This document shows positions 43,311-55,571 of a stretch of DNA of 64,000 nt, in pieces. The stretch comes from Gnetum montanum (Eukaryota; Streptophyta; Gnetopsida; Gnetales; Gnetaceae). Under the pieces are notes generated by a model. It had not been told where the DNA came from, did not search any database, and worked only from the letters and a program-made list of their open reading frames with translations. The stretch covers positions 200,212 through 264,211 of the forward strand of contig MNCI01009454.1 of the NCBI GenBank assembly GCA_015680685.1, in the 5' to 3' direction. A program made the position numbers and the translations under genes. How positions within the stretch are numbered: position 1 is the stretch's first letter; each line of letters starts with the position of its first letter.

Positions 43311-46300
43311 CTTTATACTTATTTTGGTATTGAAGCTTTATTACATTTAAAAACCCATAGGATTTATTATATAGATATTACATTTTCAAGAAAAATAAAA
43401 ATAGACTTTACAAGTTAACCAAGCACCAATGGATACAACAAAAACAAATCATATAAGTTTTATGTTGTAACATTATGACAGTATATCAAGTAGATGGTAG
43501 TAATAAAAAAGAATTAAAGAAAAGAAAAACACCTGTAAGGGAGAGTGGGAGATGTTGGAACCCTAAAATAATTGTAATATAGATACACCCCCATGATATT
43601 TAGTTTAATTAGAACTTTATAACTTAGCATTGCTCTACTTTTAATTCTAAGATAGCTTGGTGATAGCACTTTCATAATTGATTGGGATAATAATTGAGAG
43701 ATAATGAGTTTATGCATCTACTTTATTATATCTCATCTAATGTAAATATGACTATTTCTTACCATCTACATGAGACCATAGTTGTGTTAAAACTTTTTAC
43801 TTGACTAGTTGGTGAGTATGACTAGGATTTTGCTACACTTCCTCTCAAGAAATATTTCATTTTTTCAATCATTATTGATGAGTGGCGAGGTACCCCTACA
43901 CTCCACCATACGAATACGAGCGTACACGCGTGATCCAGTCAAACTCCGCAGACTAAATGCCTTAACGAGCGTACACTTGGGGTTAATCGTTCGTTGTCTT
44001 CCCAGGCTTGCTTGTATGTGTCACGGTGTATGGTTACGCAAGTCTGCGGTATGTGATTTTTTTGGTATTTTCGGCTTATCTTCTATGCTACCAGGAGAAA
44101 GGGTTGAGAAACTAAGCTAACTCTAACTAAAGATCTAAGTCTAAGTTAACTAGCGTCAGCATCCGTTCCCACTTACCGGACACACCCTGAACTATGCAAC
44201 TGTGGCTTACCAAACGCTAATCGTTACTGGGATCACCACACGTAACGCAAGTGCTCGAAGTGGTCGTACTGAGGCACCTATTTAGCTTATGTGTGATAAG
44301 CAACCGATTCCTTAGCTAGCCGTACACACCCGTGGGTCCTCGTAACTAAGTCGTACTTATCACACGTTCTAGCCTAGCAATGAGCAGCCGATTCCTCAAC
44401 TAGCCGTACACATCGGACTACCACTAGGATTACCAAGGGCAGAATCCTGGAATACGCTACTGGGTTACCAAGCAGCCAATGCTCGTAATTGAGTCGTACT
44501 CATGCGTTGCGTCAAGCAGCCGATTCCTTGACTAGTCGTACACGTCCGTAGACGCTCGTAATCAAGTCGTACTTGAACGCACTAGGAAAGCAGTAAATGA
44601 AAGCAATAAATGAAACCACGTGCTGCAAGGTTTATCCAATCAAGTTCGTCTTTATTGTCGTACACAACTTGGGTTCAGGTTACAAGCTGCTCGAATAAAG
44701 AGCTGTTCACTCTAGGACTCCTACTGCGGGCACATGGGGAAAAATTCTAACTCTGGAGTGATCAATCTGCCATAGCTTCGCTACACTAGCCAGGATTGGG
44801 AAATGAAGGGAGTGCCGCCTCTTATTTATAGATATGGCGGCGGGACGCGATATCGCAGGGTAAGACGCGATATCACGGCCCAGTGCAAGTCGCGTCTCAT
44901 CAATTATATTCCCTAAAAAATGATGCTCATGATCTAGTGAATTCTCAAGAACTGCTTTAGAAAATCTATCTTACCTTAAGATAATCAAGCTATGAGTGTA
45001 TGCAATAAATTAATGCAAGGTTTCTACTTCCAAAGGTAATAAATCCCATTTGTATAATAACATTAAGTATGGTGTTTGCATCTTTACCTTTAACTCATCG
45101 TACAAAGATGGGTTTTGTACTCTTTCAATATCTTGCTAAATTTTAAAACCAAGTATAGGTCCCCAAAGAACAAATCCATACAATATAGTAAGATAGATGA
45201 TAGTATGCCAAATTTGTTTTTTGACCTTCCAAGCCCAGAGTTCTTATTATTTTTGAAAGGATATAGAGCCTTCAAACCTCATGTTATTCTTTCTTTGATG
45301 AACTTCCTTCACTTGTAATAATTCATATAAATGAGAATTAAATAGTTAAAAGGATCTACTATTTGTATATTAGTATCTTCAAAATAGAAGTTATAATATG
45401 TATTGCTTGTACATCAAATCATCAATGTAGTTTTATCCACATTCACTTGATGACTAGATTAGTGGCAAAAATTTTGTAAAAGTTGCAACATATTTTACAT
45501 ACCTTTTGTAATAGTAGAGATCAAGGTAGCATCATTTACATACAATAGAAGATTCTTTTTTTTTTTTTGGAATCCAATTTTGATAGTATGATGACCTTGC
45601 ATATTACATAATCATTCATACAATTTATTAATAAAGATATCAAAGAGAGTTGGAGAAATTCAATAACATTTTTTAACTTAAATTTTTTAAAAAAATTAAA
45701 TTTTTTTTGAATTATTACTTTTAATTTCACCAATAAATTTCTTATACAATCTTTTTATGTAAGTGCAATCATATGCTTTTTTAAAATCAATAAAATAAAT
45801 AAATATTATTATTATTATTATACAACCTTTATGTAGCATTTAAGAGTAACTAAGTAATTAATAGTGGGATGACTTTGACTAAAATCTTCTTGACACCTTG
45901 CCTTAATCTAGTTAAGTTTAGCCTAAGAACTAATTCTCTTTTCTAAGAGAGTGCCTTGTAACTTAGCAAAAATATTACTCATTATGATTATTCAATAAGT
46001 TTTCAAATTATTTATATTTCATTATTTATATAACAATATCTAATGTTGATCTAATTCTTGATCCATTACTAAATAGTAGGTCTTGCCCACTTCAATAATT
46101 CTACATAAAAATCATCTAAATCTATAGTTTTTTCAAATGCTACTAGTCTTTTAATACCTTTTGTGAATTCCTTAAGAGTAAATTGGAAAGGTGCTTAGTA
46201 TATAATAGGAGTAAAAAAATTGGAAAGGTGCTTGGTATATAATAGGAGTAAAATAAACATCTTGGGTATACTTATAGTTACTCATTTCAGTTTAAAATCC

Positions 46301-46315
46301 TTCAAGTTAACAATG
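43310..46315 (-). pseudogene. LINE, minus strand, in block copy 1, interrupted by a solo LTR
   Basis: The 3' end is near 43310 (matches 62455-62640). After the solo LTR it reads, on the minus strand, MKALYPFKNNKNSGLGRSKNKFG then SSILLYCMDLFFGDLYLVLKFSKIL (45275-45090), the post-RT 'ALYALK..C..L....K...(F)..LV.PVLLYG.EVWG' region of LINEs. Upstream (45300-46200) degraded RT pieces occur: CKVIILSKLDSKKK near 45600 and FIDFKKAYDC near 45790. It is the same family as 53870-55560 and 62440-63620. A decayed minus-strand SINE tail overlaps at about 43556-43640. Confidence 0.65.
43876..44902 (-). repeat. Solo LTR of an Athila-type element (related to element C LTRs)
   Basis: Starts TGATGAGTGGCGAGG and ends CTCATCA on the plus strand, 1027 bp, with a perfect target duplication attat at 43871-43875 and 44903-44907. 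It shares 'gaggtacccctaca' and other landmarks with C's LTR. TATA on the minus strand (ctataaataag) near 44822-44832. It keeps many CpGs ('gagcgtacacgcgtgatcc'), unlike A-C, so it is younger. No internal region: a product of LTR-LTR recombination. Confidence 0.92.
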
Positions 46316-46465
46316 AGGTGTTAGACTAGTGATAGCATTCTTAATTTGAAAACTCCAAGTAATGGGTTCAATTATAGGGGATAATGCTCAATTATAAAAT
46401 TTTAAATTTGACTATATATCTTGAGGTATATCTCTATTACAAATATCTTGGGGTTTCAACATCAC
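46316..46465 (+). repeat. tRNA-derived SINE, decayed
   Basis: 'gtgttagactagtgatagc' (A-box region), 'aatgggttcaattatag' (B-box region), then the tail 'ggtatatctctattacaaat' and 'cttggggtttc'. Matches 55572-55712 in block copy 2. Confidence 0.6.
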
Positions 46466-46850
46466 ATCATTATCTCCTCCATTATCCATGCCCCCAATGC
46501 CTCTCACCCCCAACCCCTACCATCCAAACCTCCCACCAAAAAAAAGGAAGAAAAATAAAAGAAAAAAAATCCCCTAAGTTGACTTTTCAATAATATCATA
46601 CACTTTTGTAATAATATATTCAAAATTCAAGATTAGACTATAATCCTTCATTTGGTTCTAGAAACCCTACACATCCCTCCCAAAACTTGACTTTTCAATG
46701 GTGCAAAATACTCTTGCCATGATATTTTCTAAATCCAATATTAGCTTTCTCAGAAAAAATTTTTGAACAATATTTACCCCTAGGATATATTATCAAATTA
46801 TAGCTTTATGACTCAATATTGCATACTAAAATCAAATCCATAGAGCTAAT
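46466..46850. other. Right end of block copy 1: two diverged 110-bp repeats
   Basis: C-rich stretch, then two diverged units starting 'gttgacttttcaataatatc' (about 46577) and 'cttgacttttcaatggtgc' (about 46687). The same pair occurs at 55830-56000 in copy 2. No gene. Confidence 0.6.
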
Positions 46851-46899
46851 CATTAAAATCAAGTTGATCTTGAGGGTTTCTTGAGTCATTGTGGTAGAA

Positions 46900-49800
46900 A
46901 TGTTTTTCAATGAAAAATGATATAAATATAGAAAATAATAATGTCACTTAGACTATAAAGACTATGAAGAATTCTAAAGCTTTTGATTTTGTTTTACTTA
47001 ATGGTTTATATAAATCCTTGTCAAAAGATATTACTTCACAATGCATATTTTTGCAAATAATTGAATTTATTCACCTGAAGAAGGATTTTACACTAGTGAT
47101 TCAATCTATCCTTGAATGCTATAGAATTAATGCTTTGCATATCCACTATTTTTAAAAAATATTTTTATTTGTTGAATTGGCCAATTTTAAAATAGTTAAG
47201 AAATCAATAGATCTTAAAGTTTTTACAAATTAGCATAATACTTTTATTACTTGAAAATGGAAAGTACATTTTCATCCCTATTCTTCTAATTACTCTAAAA
47301 TTCCTTGCTAAATTGAATTAGACAGTTTTTCTCTTATTTTTTAAAATGTTGAAAGTGAAATTGTTGGCAACATTGACACAATCTTAAAGATAGAGTCAAA
47401 AACATTACTAGATGGTGTGTAATGCACATGTTATTTTGTAGAGATTGATTTAAAGTAGAAGAATACAAAATGAATAATCAAGTTTAATAATTAGTATTTT
47501 CCCAAAAAAATTACATACAATAATTTGCAAAGATCTTGCTATTATTGTTGTGAAGGCCATGTTATTGGAATCTATCCTATTTTCAATAAAAAAGTTGTTT
47601 GTCAAGAAAATAAACAATAGTTAATAGGGGGGGGGGTGCGGTATTTTTATTCTTGTTAATAAAAGATGGACTCAAAAAGTTTTAACTTTTGGTTTTAACA
47701 ACTTCAAAAGAGTTATTTGGATTACTTGTCATAATAGAAATGGAGATTGTGGACTCTATAATGTTTATGCTTAATAATTCAAAAGATTAATCATAGGTTT
47801 GGAAATATCTTCTATCTTTACTTAAAGTTTCTTGGATTATTAGAGGTGATTTCAGTATGGTTGAAAGTCATTTAGATAAACTTAGTAGTCTTTATTTTAA
47901 TCTATTTTTTGAAGAAAAAGAAGATTAGTGCAATTCAAAAAAGAATTTTTTGATATTCTCACTTTATTCCTATATCATTCAAATCAGAAGCATTATACTT
48001 GGTGTAATTATCAACAAGGAAAAGCTAGAATTTATTATCAACCTAATAGATTTTACATCTCTAATGTTTTCTTTTGCAATTTTACAAGGAAAGTAGAAGT
48101 ACATATAGATGCTACTTTATTAGACCATTTTCCTATTAGCAATTTTCCCTCTGGAATTAACTCTTCCTCTTTTCAAAAGCATAAGCTTTTGTGTATAAAT
48201 ACTAATATTTTCACATCATCCTACGGGAAAAATATTTTGAAGTCTTTATGGAATGTAGAGAAAAAACCTACTAGTGATATTGGTTGAATTAACTAGTGAC
48301 AACAAAATACTTGTAGAGTTAGAAATTATTCTAGATAGTTTGGAAAGTAATTTGTTAAGCATATGCATCAAGTTAAATAAGATCTTGCAAAATCAATTAA
48401 GCAAATGAAAATTCTTTTAGACCAAAATCCCTTTGATTTTGAAACTCGAAAAGCCTTGGCCAAAAAGTATTATGCTAAACAATGATGAGATGCTTTTAAA
48501 ACTAAAAGTACTCTCACTAAAAGTCACGTAGGTTGGCTAAAAATTGAAGATGAACCTTGTAAAGAATTTTTAAAATTTCTAAAATGAAATGGTCAAGTAC
48601 CTAAATTGGAATCACTTTATATGAATTATTCCATCATTACAAATCCTAAAGGTATCAATAATTTTTTAGTAAATCATATTTTTCTATTTTTTCTTCTGAA
48701 GATTTTAGTAAAGAATCCTTCCAAACCTCTAGTATTCATATTTTTCATCTTATAATAGAAGCACATTGAAGTATTCTTGAAGCAGAAATTACAGCAAAAG
48801 AAATCAAAGTTTTCATAGTTTTTAGTTTAATTTTTTAAGAAGCATTAAGACATCATTGGAAATGATCTCTCTCATGTTTTCCAAGAAGCCATTAAAAAAT
48901 TTTATCTTAGTAAAAATATTAATAAAGGTGTGCTTTTTCCTCTTTCTAAGAATGGAGATCTTCAACATATTGGTAATTGAAGACTTATTACTCTTCTTTA
49001 CAATACTTATAAAATTTTAGCTAAATACATAGTTTGCTGAATTCAAAAGATTATTGAAGATATCATCAAACCTAAGTCAACTAGTTTTGTTAAAGGTAGA
49101 TATATCTTAAATAATGTCATTGCAACTTAGAAACTAATGCAATGGGCTTTTGATGCTAACTAAGACATTCCATTTGTTAGGTTGGATTATGAAAGGATTG
49201 AATGGAATTTCATTATTTCATATTTCTATAAACTAGGATTTGTTGATTATTTTATTCATCTTATCCATACCCTATTTACTAATGCTAATGATTAAGTTGC
49301 TACTAATTTTGGATTAAGTTCTTCATTTTTTCTTCAATAGTCAATTTGTCATGGTTGTCCTATATCTCTCTATCTTTTGTGTATTGCTATAGACTTTCTT
49401 TCACATAATCTACATTATGATCTATAAAGGAATATCATAAAGGAAATTTCAATTAATAATCAACGTACACAATTGCTTAACATGCACTTTGTAGATGATT
49501 CTTTTTTTATGATCAATAATTCTCTATAACATACTAATACTCTTTTAGCTAAAGTAAAAGATTACTACATGATATTTGGTTCTTAGATCACCTAGAAAAA
49601 AATTACTAGTTATTGTAATGACAATATTGATGAGTGTGTTACTCTTAAGCCTTGGAAAATTTTTTAAAAATATATTTTATCTTTAAAATTTTAAGAATAT
49701 CTTTTTCTTTTGAGCCTAATCTTACTATTTTATGGAATTATATGGTTGATAAAATTAAAAAGAAGTATGATAAATGGAAAGAAGAAAAGTTCACCCTTAC

Positions 49801-50580
49801 AAGTAAAGTTTTAGTTATTAAGCAAATGCTTTAATCAACTCATATTGATTATTCTAGTTATTGTTCTCTTTCTAAAACTTCTTATAATAGAATTGATCAT
49901 ATTATCCATCAATTTCTTTGGCTTTCTAAATAACATAAAAAAAGATTTTTCTAGAATTAATTGGAATATTTGCATTAGTACCAATAAAGATGAATGACTT
50001 AGCCTCATTAATTTTTATAACCAAGGTATTTCTCTTACTATAAAATAAATTGCAAAGTGTACTAATGGAGAATATGTTTGGATGCCTCTCTCAAGAAATA
50101 GACTTATGCAAGAAAAATTTAAGAATGATAAGAGTTGATCTTCTAATAAATTTCTTTACTATCTTCTTTTGACTCATGCCATTTCTATTCTTGGTTGTTC
50201 AATTCTTAAATAAATTTGAAAGACATGGTGAAAGCTTAGTACATATTGGAATTACAATCATATTATAATTTTAAAAGATATGCTAAAAAATTATCCTATG
50301 ATGGCTTTCTTTTAACCAAGGAGCTTGGGTTACTAAAGCATCTAAATTTTGTACCACTTGGAGCAAATTTGATATCAGTGCAATTTCTTGTCTATGTATG
50401 CATGATAGATGGATTACTTGAATGTTTCTAGAAAAACATTCAAGTTTCTATAGAAACTTGTCTTTAAAATATCAGAAATGTTTTTCTCAATGGAGAGCTC
50501 CTTTATTCCTTGAATGTTCTTTCCAATTTTTTAAATGTTGCTTTCTATTTGGCCCCAAATTAAATTTGTAGAGAAATCCC
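46900..50580 (+). pseudogene. L1-type LINE: endonuclease and reverse transcriptase, decayed
   Basis: Endonuclease: NRNGDCGLYNVYA (about 47738-47775), WIIRGDFSMVESHLDKLS (47832-47890), HYTWCNYQQGKARIYYQPNRFYISN (47985-48060) and LDHFPISNF (48121-48148), matching GDFN..., YTW...ARLDRF and SDH.P of APE-type nucleases. RT: LFPLSKNGDLQHIGN.RLITLLYNTYKILAKYI (48938-49030), TSFVKGRYILNNVIA, HGCPISLYLLCIAIDFLSHNL (49350-49415) and MHFVDDSFFMINNSL (49481-49525; FVDD for FADD). The remaining 1 kb is degraded. ORF1 is not recognisable. It is unlike the other LINEs here. Confidence 0.75.
47627..47636 (+). repeat. Run of ten Gs
   Basis: An isolated homopolymer in the LINE's endonuclease region; prone to length error in reads. 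Confidence 0.9.
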
Positions 50581-51189
50581 AATTCTAGGTGCCTTCTTAA
50601 TGCAATTTTTCTTTGAAATAGTGATGTTGTCTTCCTTCAAATTCTACCATTTTACATATTTAGTCCCTTTTCTCATGTTACCTTTGACCCTCTATGTAGC
50701 TACTAGGTCCCCAATTATTAGTCAATACTAAGTTACAATGGGCTCTCTACAAGTATGACCTTGCCATACTTGCCCATGTAGCAAGAAATAATCAAATTGT
50801 GTTTTATCCATACCGCTCTTATATGTAATTACATGTTTTTTTTTTCTTTTAGAAATAAGTATTCACAATTTCAAAGTCACAACATTTACAAATTGCAATA
50901 GTGAATCTTCCATATCCTTATGCTCTCTAAATTTATGTTTTAAGGATCTTCAATTAAGTTATCTAAATTTTGTTTTCTTGTAATTTTTTTATTTTAAATA
51001 ACAAAACAGTGTATTCATTACTTACTTCATGTCCTAAAATCTCATCATTAATTACCATTACACTTTTCACTAAAGCAATGAAATTTTGTTAAAAGGCAAA
51101 GCTAAATTTTACCCTTAAAGAAATAAATGAGTGGAGACCCTTTTTTTTCTTACTGTAAGAGACCATTAACTTTTGCGGCTGACTTCACT
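50581..51189. other. Unassigned AT-rich stretch after L1-type LINE
   Basis: Possibly the 3' end of the LINE (T-rich and A-rich tracts near 50835 and 50985); no ORF or motif seen. Confidence 0.4.
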
Positions 51190-51782
51190 GTTAGTGCTTT
51201 ATATATTGTGACATTACCCACTTTCTCTGAGAATTGAATTTCTTAAACTTTCACGAAACGTAGTGTTTGGCAATGCATCGTGGATTTAACCGTGGATGGT
51301 AGCTACATTAGAATTCCTGTCAATAGAAATTCAATAGTGCTGACTTAAATCTTAAACTTTATTTTTGCTTAAAAAATAATAGTTTTTACCGACTTTTACT
51401 ACTTTTCGTCACAATAAGACCGGACTTCATAATTTTGTGATTTTCTAACCCTTTAAACGCAATATATACATTTTCGGACTTTGAGCTAAGTAGTTTCTAT
51501 TGATGGAAATGTACATTACAAGCATAGCCACTGGTAAATTGTCACATTAATAACCTAATCTGAACACAAAATTAGAAAAAGACGGGTAAAAGGATGAAAC
51601 TCACACGGCAAAAAATCCAGGAACCTGATATAGATAAAAATGCTCAGAAACACATACTCTTAACACTAACTAAACAAAGGAAATATGCTTTCTAGTTTCC
51701 ACTCCTAATGCCTAAAACACCACCACTTGAACATTTCTGCACAGCATTATCTAGAGAATGAACAGCAACAGCAGCTACTTCA

Positions 51783-52715
51783 TCAATCATCATGATCATA
51801 GAAATGACCAGGATCATTTGAATCATCACGAGGAGCAGTATCAGTTTTTGGGTCTTCCACAATTTCTATTACAACTCTGTTGGGCTCCAGTTTATGCTTC
51901 CACACATACAGTTGCTGACCTTTCTGTGCATTTTCCTTGAACCACGCAAAGTCGCGAAAATCTCCAATGGAAGGGAAGCGAACACTAGCAGCACTGCACG
52001 TCAGTCTTTGTGTTTCGCCCTTTAGTGTTGCCTCAAATGCATAATCCTGTTCACGAACAAGCTTTTTGTCCTTGGCCGGCTTCACGAACTTATCTGGAAG
52101 GACAACTCTTCCTCTTTTAATGATAGTATTGTTCAAGCTGCATTTAAACACAAATTCCAATTCTTGCTCAGGGGGATTAGCAGTAATTGGATCAAGATCA
52201 TGAACAGTACCGATAATGTCAAGGAGCTTGTCCTGAAGCATTATGGAGAACTCCTCTTCTGTTTTTCCTATTTCCGATGATGGGTGATTCTTCTTCATCA
52301 AAATAAATGCTTGGCCTACACTCTTGCTGTCTTTAAAGCAGGGGAACGTGCCAAGGCCAGAAAGGATGCATCTGTCTGCATTGAAGTCAAGCTTTCCCTT
52401 TTGGCTGTTCAGTGTTGCATGGAATTTTGGCGGTAGATAAGCTTTGCAGTTGTTGTGAAAAACCTTCGGCAATAAGATTTTTCCCCAGTGAATTTCAGTC
52501 GCTACCAATTCCTTCTGAAACACCAACTTCCATTCCTCATTGCCAGCCATTTCTCCCAGAGGGGACAGAAAACAAAGGATAAGAAAGCACAGGAATAGAC
52601 ACAAGTAAAAACAAGTATCACCAGCCTTGCAAATTTCAGTGCTCTGCCTCTGCTGCTGCTCAGCAGATATATGTAGGGCTTGGCTCTCAATCAAGTTGAA
52701 GGCCTCAAAGGCCAT
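51783..52715 (-). CDS. Host gene of unknown function, possible divergent B3-like DNA-binding protein
   Basis: Open frame of 310 codons; the only undamaged long ORF in the window. I do not recognise the family with confidence. Residue numbers below are for the 255-residue form starting MAGNEEWK at 52550. Residues 6-36 (WKLVFQKELVATEIHWGKIL LPK split) follow the B3 pattern 'F.K.L...D....R..LPK'. A second copy starts near 148 (EFVFKCSLNNTIIKRGRVVLP) and ends with FAWFKENAQKGQQLYVW, like the GW..F...N.L..GD...F end of B3. B3 domains bind DNA in plant transcription factors, so two divergent B3-like domains are a hypothesis. The C-terminus is acidic and His/Asp-rich. Upstream, an in-frame ATG (52715) adds 55 residues including a Leu/Cys/Phe-rich stretch. 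That part may instead hold a 69-nt intron. No TATA box is convincing; no poly(A) signal is certain. Confidence 0.75.
   Translation of the reverse strand: MAFEAFNLIESQALHISAEQQQRQSTEICKAGDTCFYLCLFLCFLILCFLSPLGEMAGNEEWKLVFQKELVATEIHWGKILLPKVFHNNCKAYLPPKFHATLNSQKGKLDFNADRCILSGLGTFPCFKDSKSVGQAFILMKKNHPSSEIGKTEEEFSIMLQDKLLDIIGTVHDLDPITANPPEQELEFVFKCSLNNTIIKRGRVVLPDKFVKPAKDKKLVREQDYAFEATLKGETQRLTCSAASVRFPSIGDFRDFAWFKENAQKGQQLYVWKHKLEPNRVVIEIVEDPKTDTAPRDDSNDPGHFYDHDD
52553..52621 (-). other. Possible 69-nt intron at the start of the gene
   Basis: Donor 'gctg|gtgatacttg' and acceptor 'ctgggag|aaatggc' on the minus strand, with a T/C-rich interior. The paralogue has the same borders around 70 nt. Read unspliced, the two copies are in different frames here; spliced, both join ICKA to MAGNEEW in frame with a Glu codon. 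The codons upstream (AEQQ.RQST.ICKAGD) are conserved between copies. Confidence 0.4.
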
Positions 52716-53870
52716 TTGTCTTCAGTATTGCAGTGTTCATCATCTGCAACTCGTGGTCATTTTCATGCCGTTATTGTGCTGTGTGTTGGTTACAGTCAAA
52801 GACATCTAGAGTTCATGCTATGACTCTGGTTCTGGGGAGATCATAGAAGTTAAGATTGTGCAGAGAAACAGGCCTGACCACTGCAGTACTATAGATAAAT
52901 GCATGGCGTGAATGTTTTTGTTTTAATTTTTTTTAATTTTTACCAGGGTCATGGTGATTGGTGACGTTGCTAGTGCTGTATAGCAGGTGGCATTTCAGGA
53001 TTAACGTCTTTGATGGTACTTGTAAATCCAAAGATAACACAAAGTTTCATTTTTGCCACTTTTCATTGCATATTGAAGGTAGCCTTTCACAGTCTTAACA
53101 GTAATAAATTTATGATGGGCAGTGATAACCCAGATACCGCGTGTGCAGGCTTGAAAGAAAAGCATAAGAAAATAGGTTATAAATATAGTTTAGGGAGAGA
53201 CTTGATCTGAACATTTTATCTTTAATAAAAAGATGTAAACATCTAGCTAACATGATATTTTATATAAATATTATTAAAGAAATATAACAATGTTTTAAAT
53301 GTAACTTATACTGAATTTTTTTGCCTACTAATCTTTGTCAATTTATGAGCTAAAGTGTGACATCATTGTCAAGTGAAACATTGCTTAGTTAGTTAGAGCC
53401 TAAAACTTGTGATTTGTTAGTTATAGGTTTAATTTTGATAAATACGCTGATTTGACAAATCTTTACAAATTATCTTCAAACTTTGAGTTACCTACCTCGT
53501 AATTGAAGTTTTATTTTAAAGTTAAATAATGTGATGCAAAAGTATCACATTCATGCTAGGTACTACTCTCTCTCTCTCTCTCTTGCTTGTTGAGGTTGGT
53601 AATGCTTTGATAGTGCAACCTACCTTAGATAAAGAATCATTTATAGATAAGCATACTGTAAAGAATACTATAAAGTTCCATTTTTTCTCAATCTATTTAA
53701 TCTTATGTTGATTTTCCAAAAAGTTGAGTTGTTAGCCTAGTGGTAAGACTCTTGATTTGGAAACTCAAAGTTATGGATTTGATTTTGGTAGGCAACACTA
53801 AGTTATAAATTATGAATTTTGATTTTGGTTGGTAGGTCAAGTTACATTTGAGGTATTGCTATATTCCTCT
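52716..53870. other. Upstream flank of the intact gene
   Basis: The first 550 bp are conserved with copy 1 and probably contain the promoter; beyond that AT-rich DNA with a (TC)n run near 53563-53582 and tRNA-like SINE pieces (53394-53470 and 53727-53830). The ORF 53010-53210 is not conserved in copy 1. Confidence 0.55.
53727..53830 (+). repeat. tRNA-derived SINE (Au-like)
   Basis: 'gttagcctagtggtaagact' holds an A-box-like TAGCCTAGTGG (53733-53743) and 'ggatttgattt' a B-box-like sequence (53775-53785). Their spacing suits a tRNA-type RNA polymerase III promoter. It resembles the plant Au SINE head (TTAGCCTAGTGGTTAAG). No cloverleaf is retained. Confidence 0.65.
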
Positions 53871-55560
53871 ATAATTCTTTTGAAATTAAAGCAACATGTA
53901 ACTTATCCTTAAAGGATCCACTTTCGATTCTAAGATAACTTTCTGATAGCACTTTCATACCTCATTGGAATAATAGTTGAGAGATGATGAGTTTATGCAT
54001 CTACTTTATTATATCTAATGTGATATAAATAAAATTGTTTCTTGCCATCTACATGAGACTATAACTATGATAAAAACTTTTGCTTCATTAGCTGACATGC
54101 CTTAAAAATACCACTCATGGTCTAGTGAATCCTCCTAAACTACTTTAGAAAATTTATCTTACCTTGAGATAATCAAGCGATTAGTGGATGCAATGAATTG
54201 ACATAAGGTTTCTACTTCCAAAAGTAATAAATCACATTCAAATAATAACATTAAGTAAGATGTTTGCATCTTCATCTTTAACTCATCAAGTACAAATGTT
54301 TTTTGTTCCCTCAGTATCTTAATAAATTTTAGAACTGAGTAAAGATCCCCAAGCAACACATCCATACAATACAGATAGACGATAGAATCATAAATTTGTT
54401 TTTTAACCTTCCAAGTCGAGAGTCGTAAATCCTTGCACTTGTTTTTGAAATGATACAAAACCTTCAAACCTCATGTTGTTCTTTCTTTAATGCACTTCCC
54501 TCACTTGTAATTATTCATATAAATGAGAATCAAATACTTATAATAATCTACTATTTTCACATTGATATCTCCAAAATAAAAGTTATAACATGTATTTCTT
54601 GTACCCCAGATCATCAATATAGTTTCATCTACATTCACTTATAGACTAGATAAATGGCAATAAATTTCTAAAATTTGCAATATATTTTATATACTTTTTA
54701 TAATAGTGGAGATCAAGGTAGCATCATCTACATACAAAAGAAGATTTAGTGTTTGGAATCTAATTTTGATAGCATAATTACCTTGCACATTATATAACCA
54801 TTCCTACATTTTTTCAATAAATATACCAAAGGGAGTTAAAAAAAAAGTAGATAACCTATCTTAATTTTAATTTTACTTTAAAAGTAAAACTTTTCTCTAA
54901 ATTGTTATCTTTAATTTCAATAATAAATTCCTTATATAATCTTTGAGTTGTTGCTACCAATTCTAGTGGGAAACCAATTTTATTTAAGTACAACAATTGA
55001 TTTGTGCAATCATATGCTATTGCAAAATCAATCAATCAAATAAATAAAAATTGTTATTGTTGTTATTATTATTATTATCTTTTGCAAAATTCATATAGCA
55101 TGTGAGGGTAACTAAGTGATCAATAGTGGGATAACTTTGTCTAAAATCTGCTTGATACCTTGCCCTAACCTAGTTAAGTTCAACTTAAGAACTAATTCTC
55201 TTTTCATGTAGAGTTCCCAAGAACTTAACAAAAATATTACTTACAATGATTATTTGATAATTTTTCAAATTATTTTTATTTCCTTTTTTAGATAATAATA
55301 TAGGCTTACTAGTTTTCTAATATTAATCTAATTCTTAATTTTGTACTAAATAGTAGGTTCATCCCACTTTGGTAATTCTACATAAAAACCATCTAAATCT
55401 ATACTTTTGCAAGATGCTAGTCTTTTAATACTCTTTGTGACTTCCTTAAGCATAAAATGAAGAGGTTCTTGGTAAATAGTAGCAATGAAGTTATCATCTT
55501 CTCATATAAGTATCATTTAGGGTATATTTATAGTTATTCATTCAAGGTCAAAATCCCTCT
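53871..55560 (-). pseudogene. LINE, minus strand, in block copy 2
   Basis: On the minus strand: VLYHFKNKCKDLRLSTWKVKKQIYDSIVYLYCMDVLLGDLYSVLKFIKIL (54460-54300), the LINE post-RT region. Upstream RT fragments include FIDWFCNSI-like sequence near 55010 and LNLTRLGQGIKQ near 55165. It is the counterpart of 43310-46315 without the solo LTR. Frameshifts and stops throughout. A short (TTA/TTG)n run lies at 55051-55078. Confidence 0.65.
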
Positions 55561-55571
55561 AGTTAACAATA

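Larger units (their letters stand above)
39046..46850. repeat. Duplicated block, copy 1
   Basis: Aligns in direct orientation with 51190-56090. Shared parts: 3' flank of the gene (39662-39842 with 51497-51690), gene body, 5' flank (42027-42480 with 52752-53260), SINE pieces, and a minus-strand LINE. Copy 1 carries extra DNA: a 1381-bp indel (40646-42026) and a solo LTR (43876-44902). The edges are approximate. The block is old, with many point differences outside the gene. Confidence 0.8.

Noticed and set aside
45809-45830. (ATT)n microsatellite and similar AT-rich simple repeats as functional elements
   Set aside because: Short, common in AT-rich plant DNA, no conserved role between the block copies.
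53727-53800. tRNA gene
   Set aside because: A- and B-box-like words are present but no acceptor stem or cloverleaf forms; the tail and multiple copies indicate a SINE.
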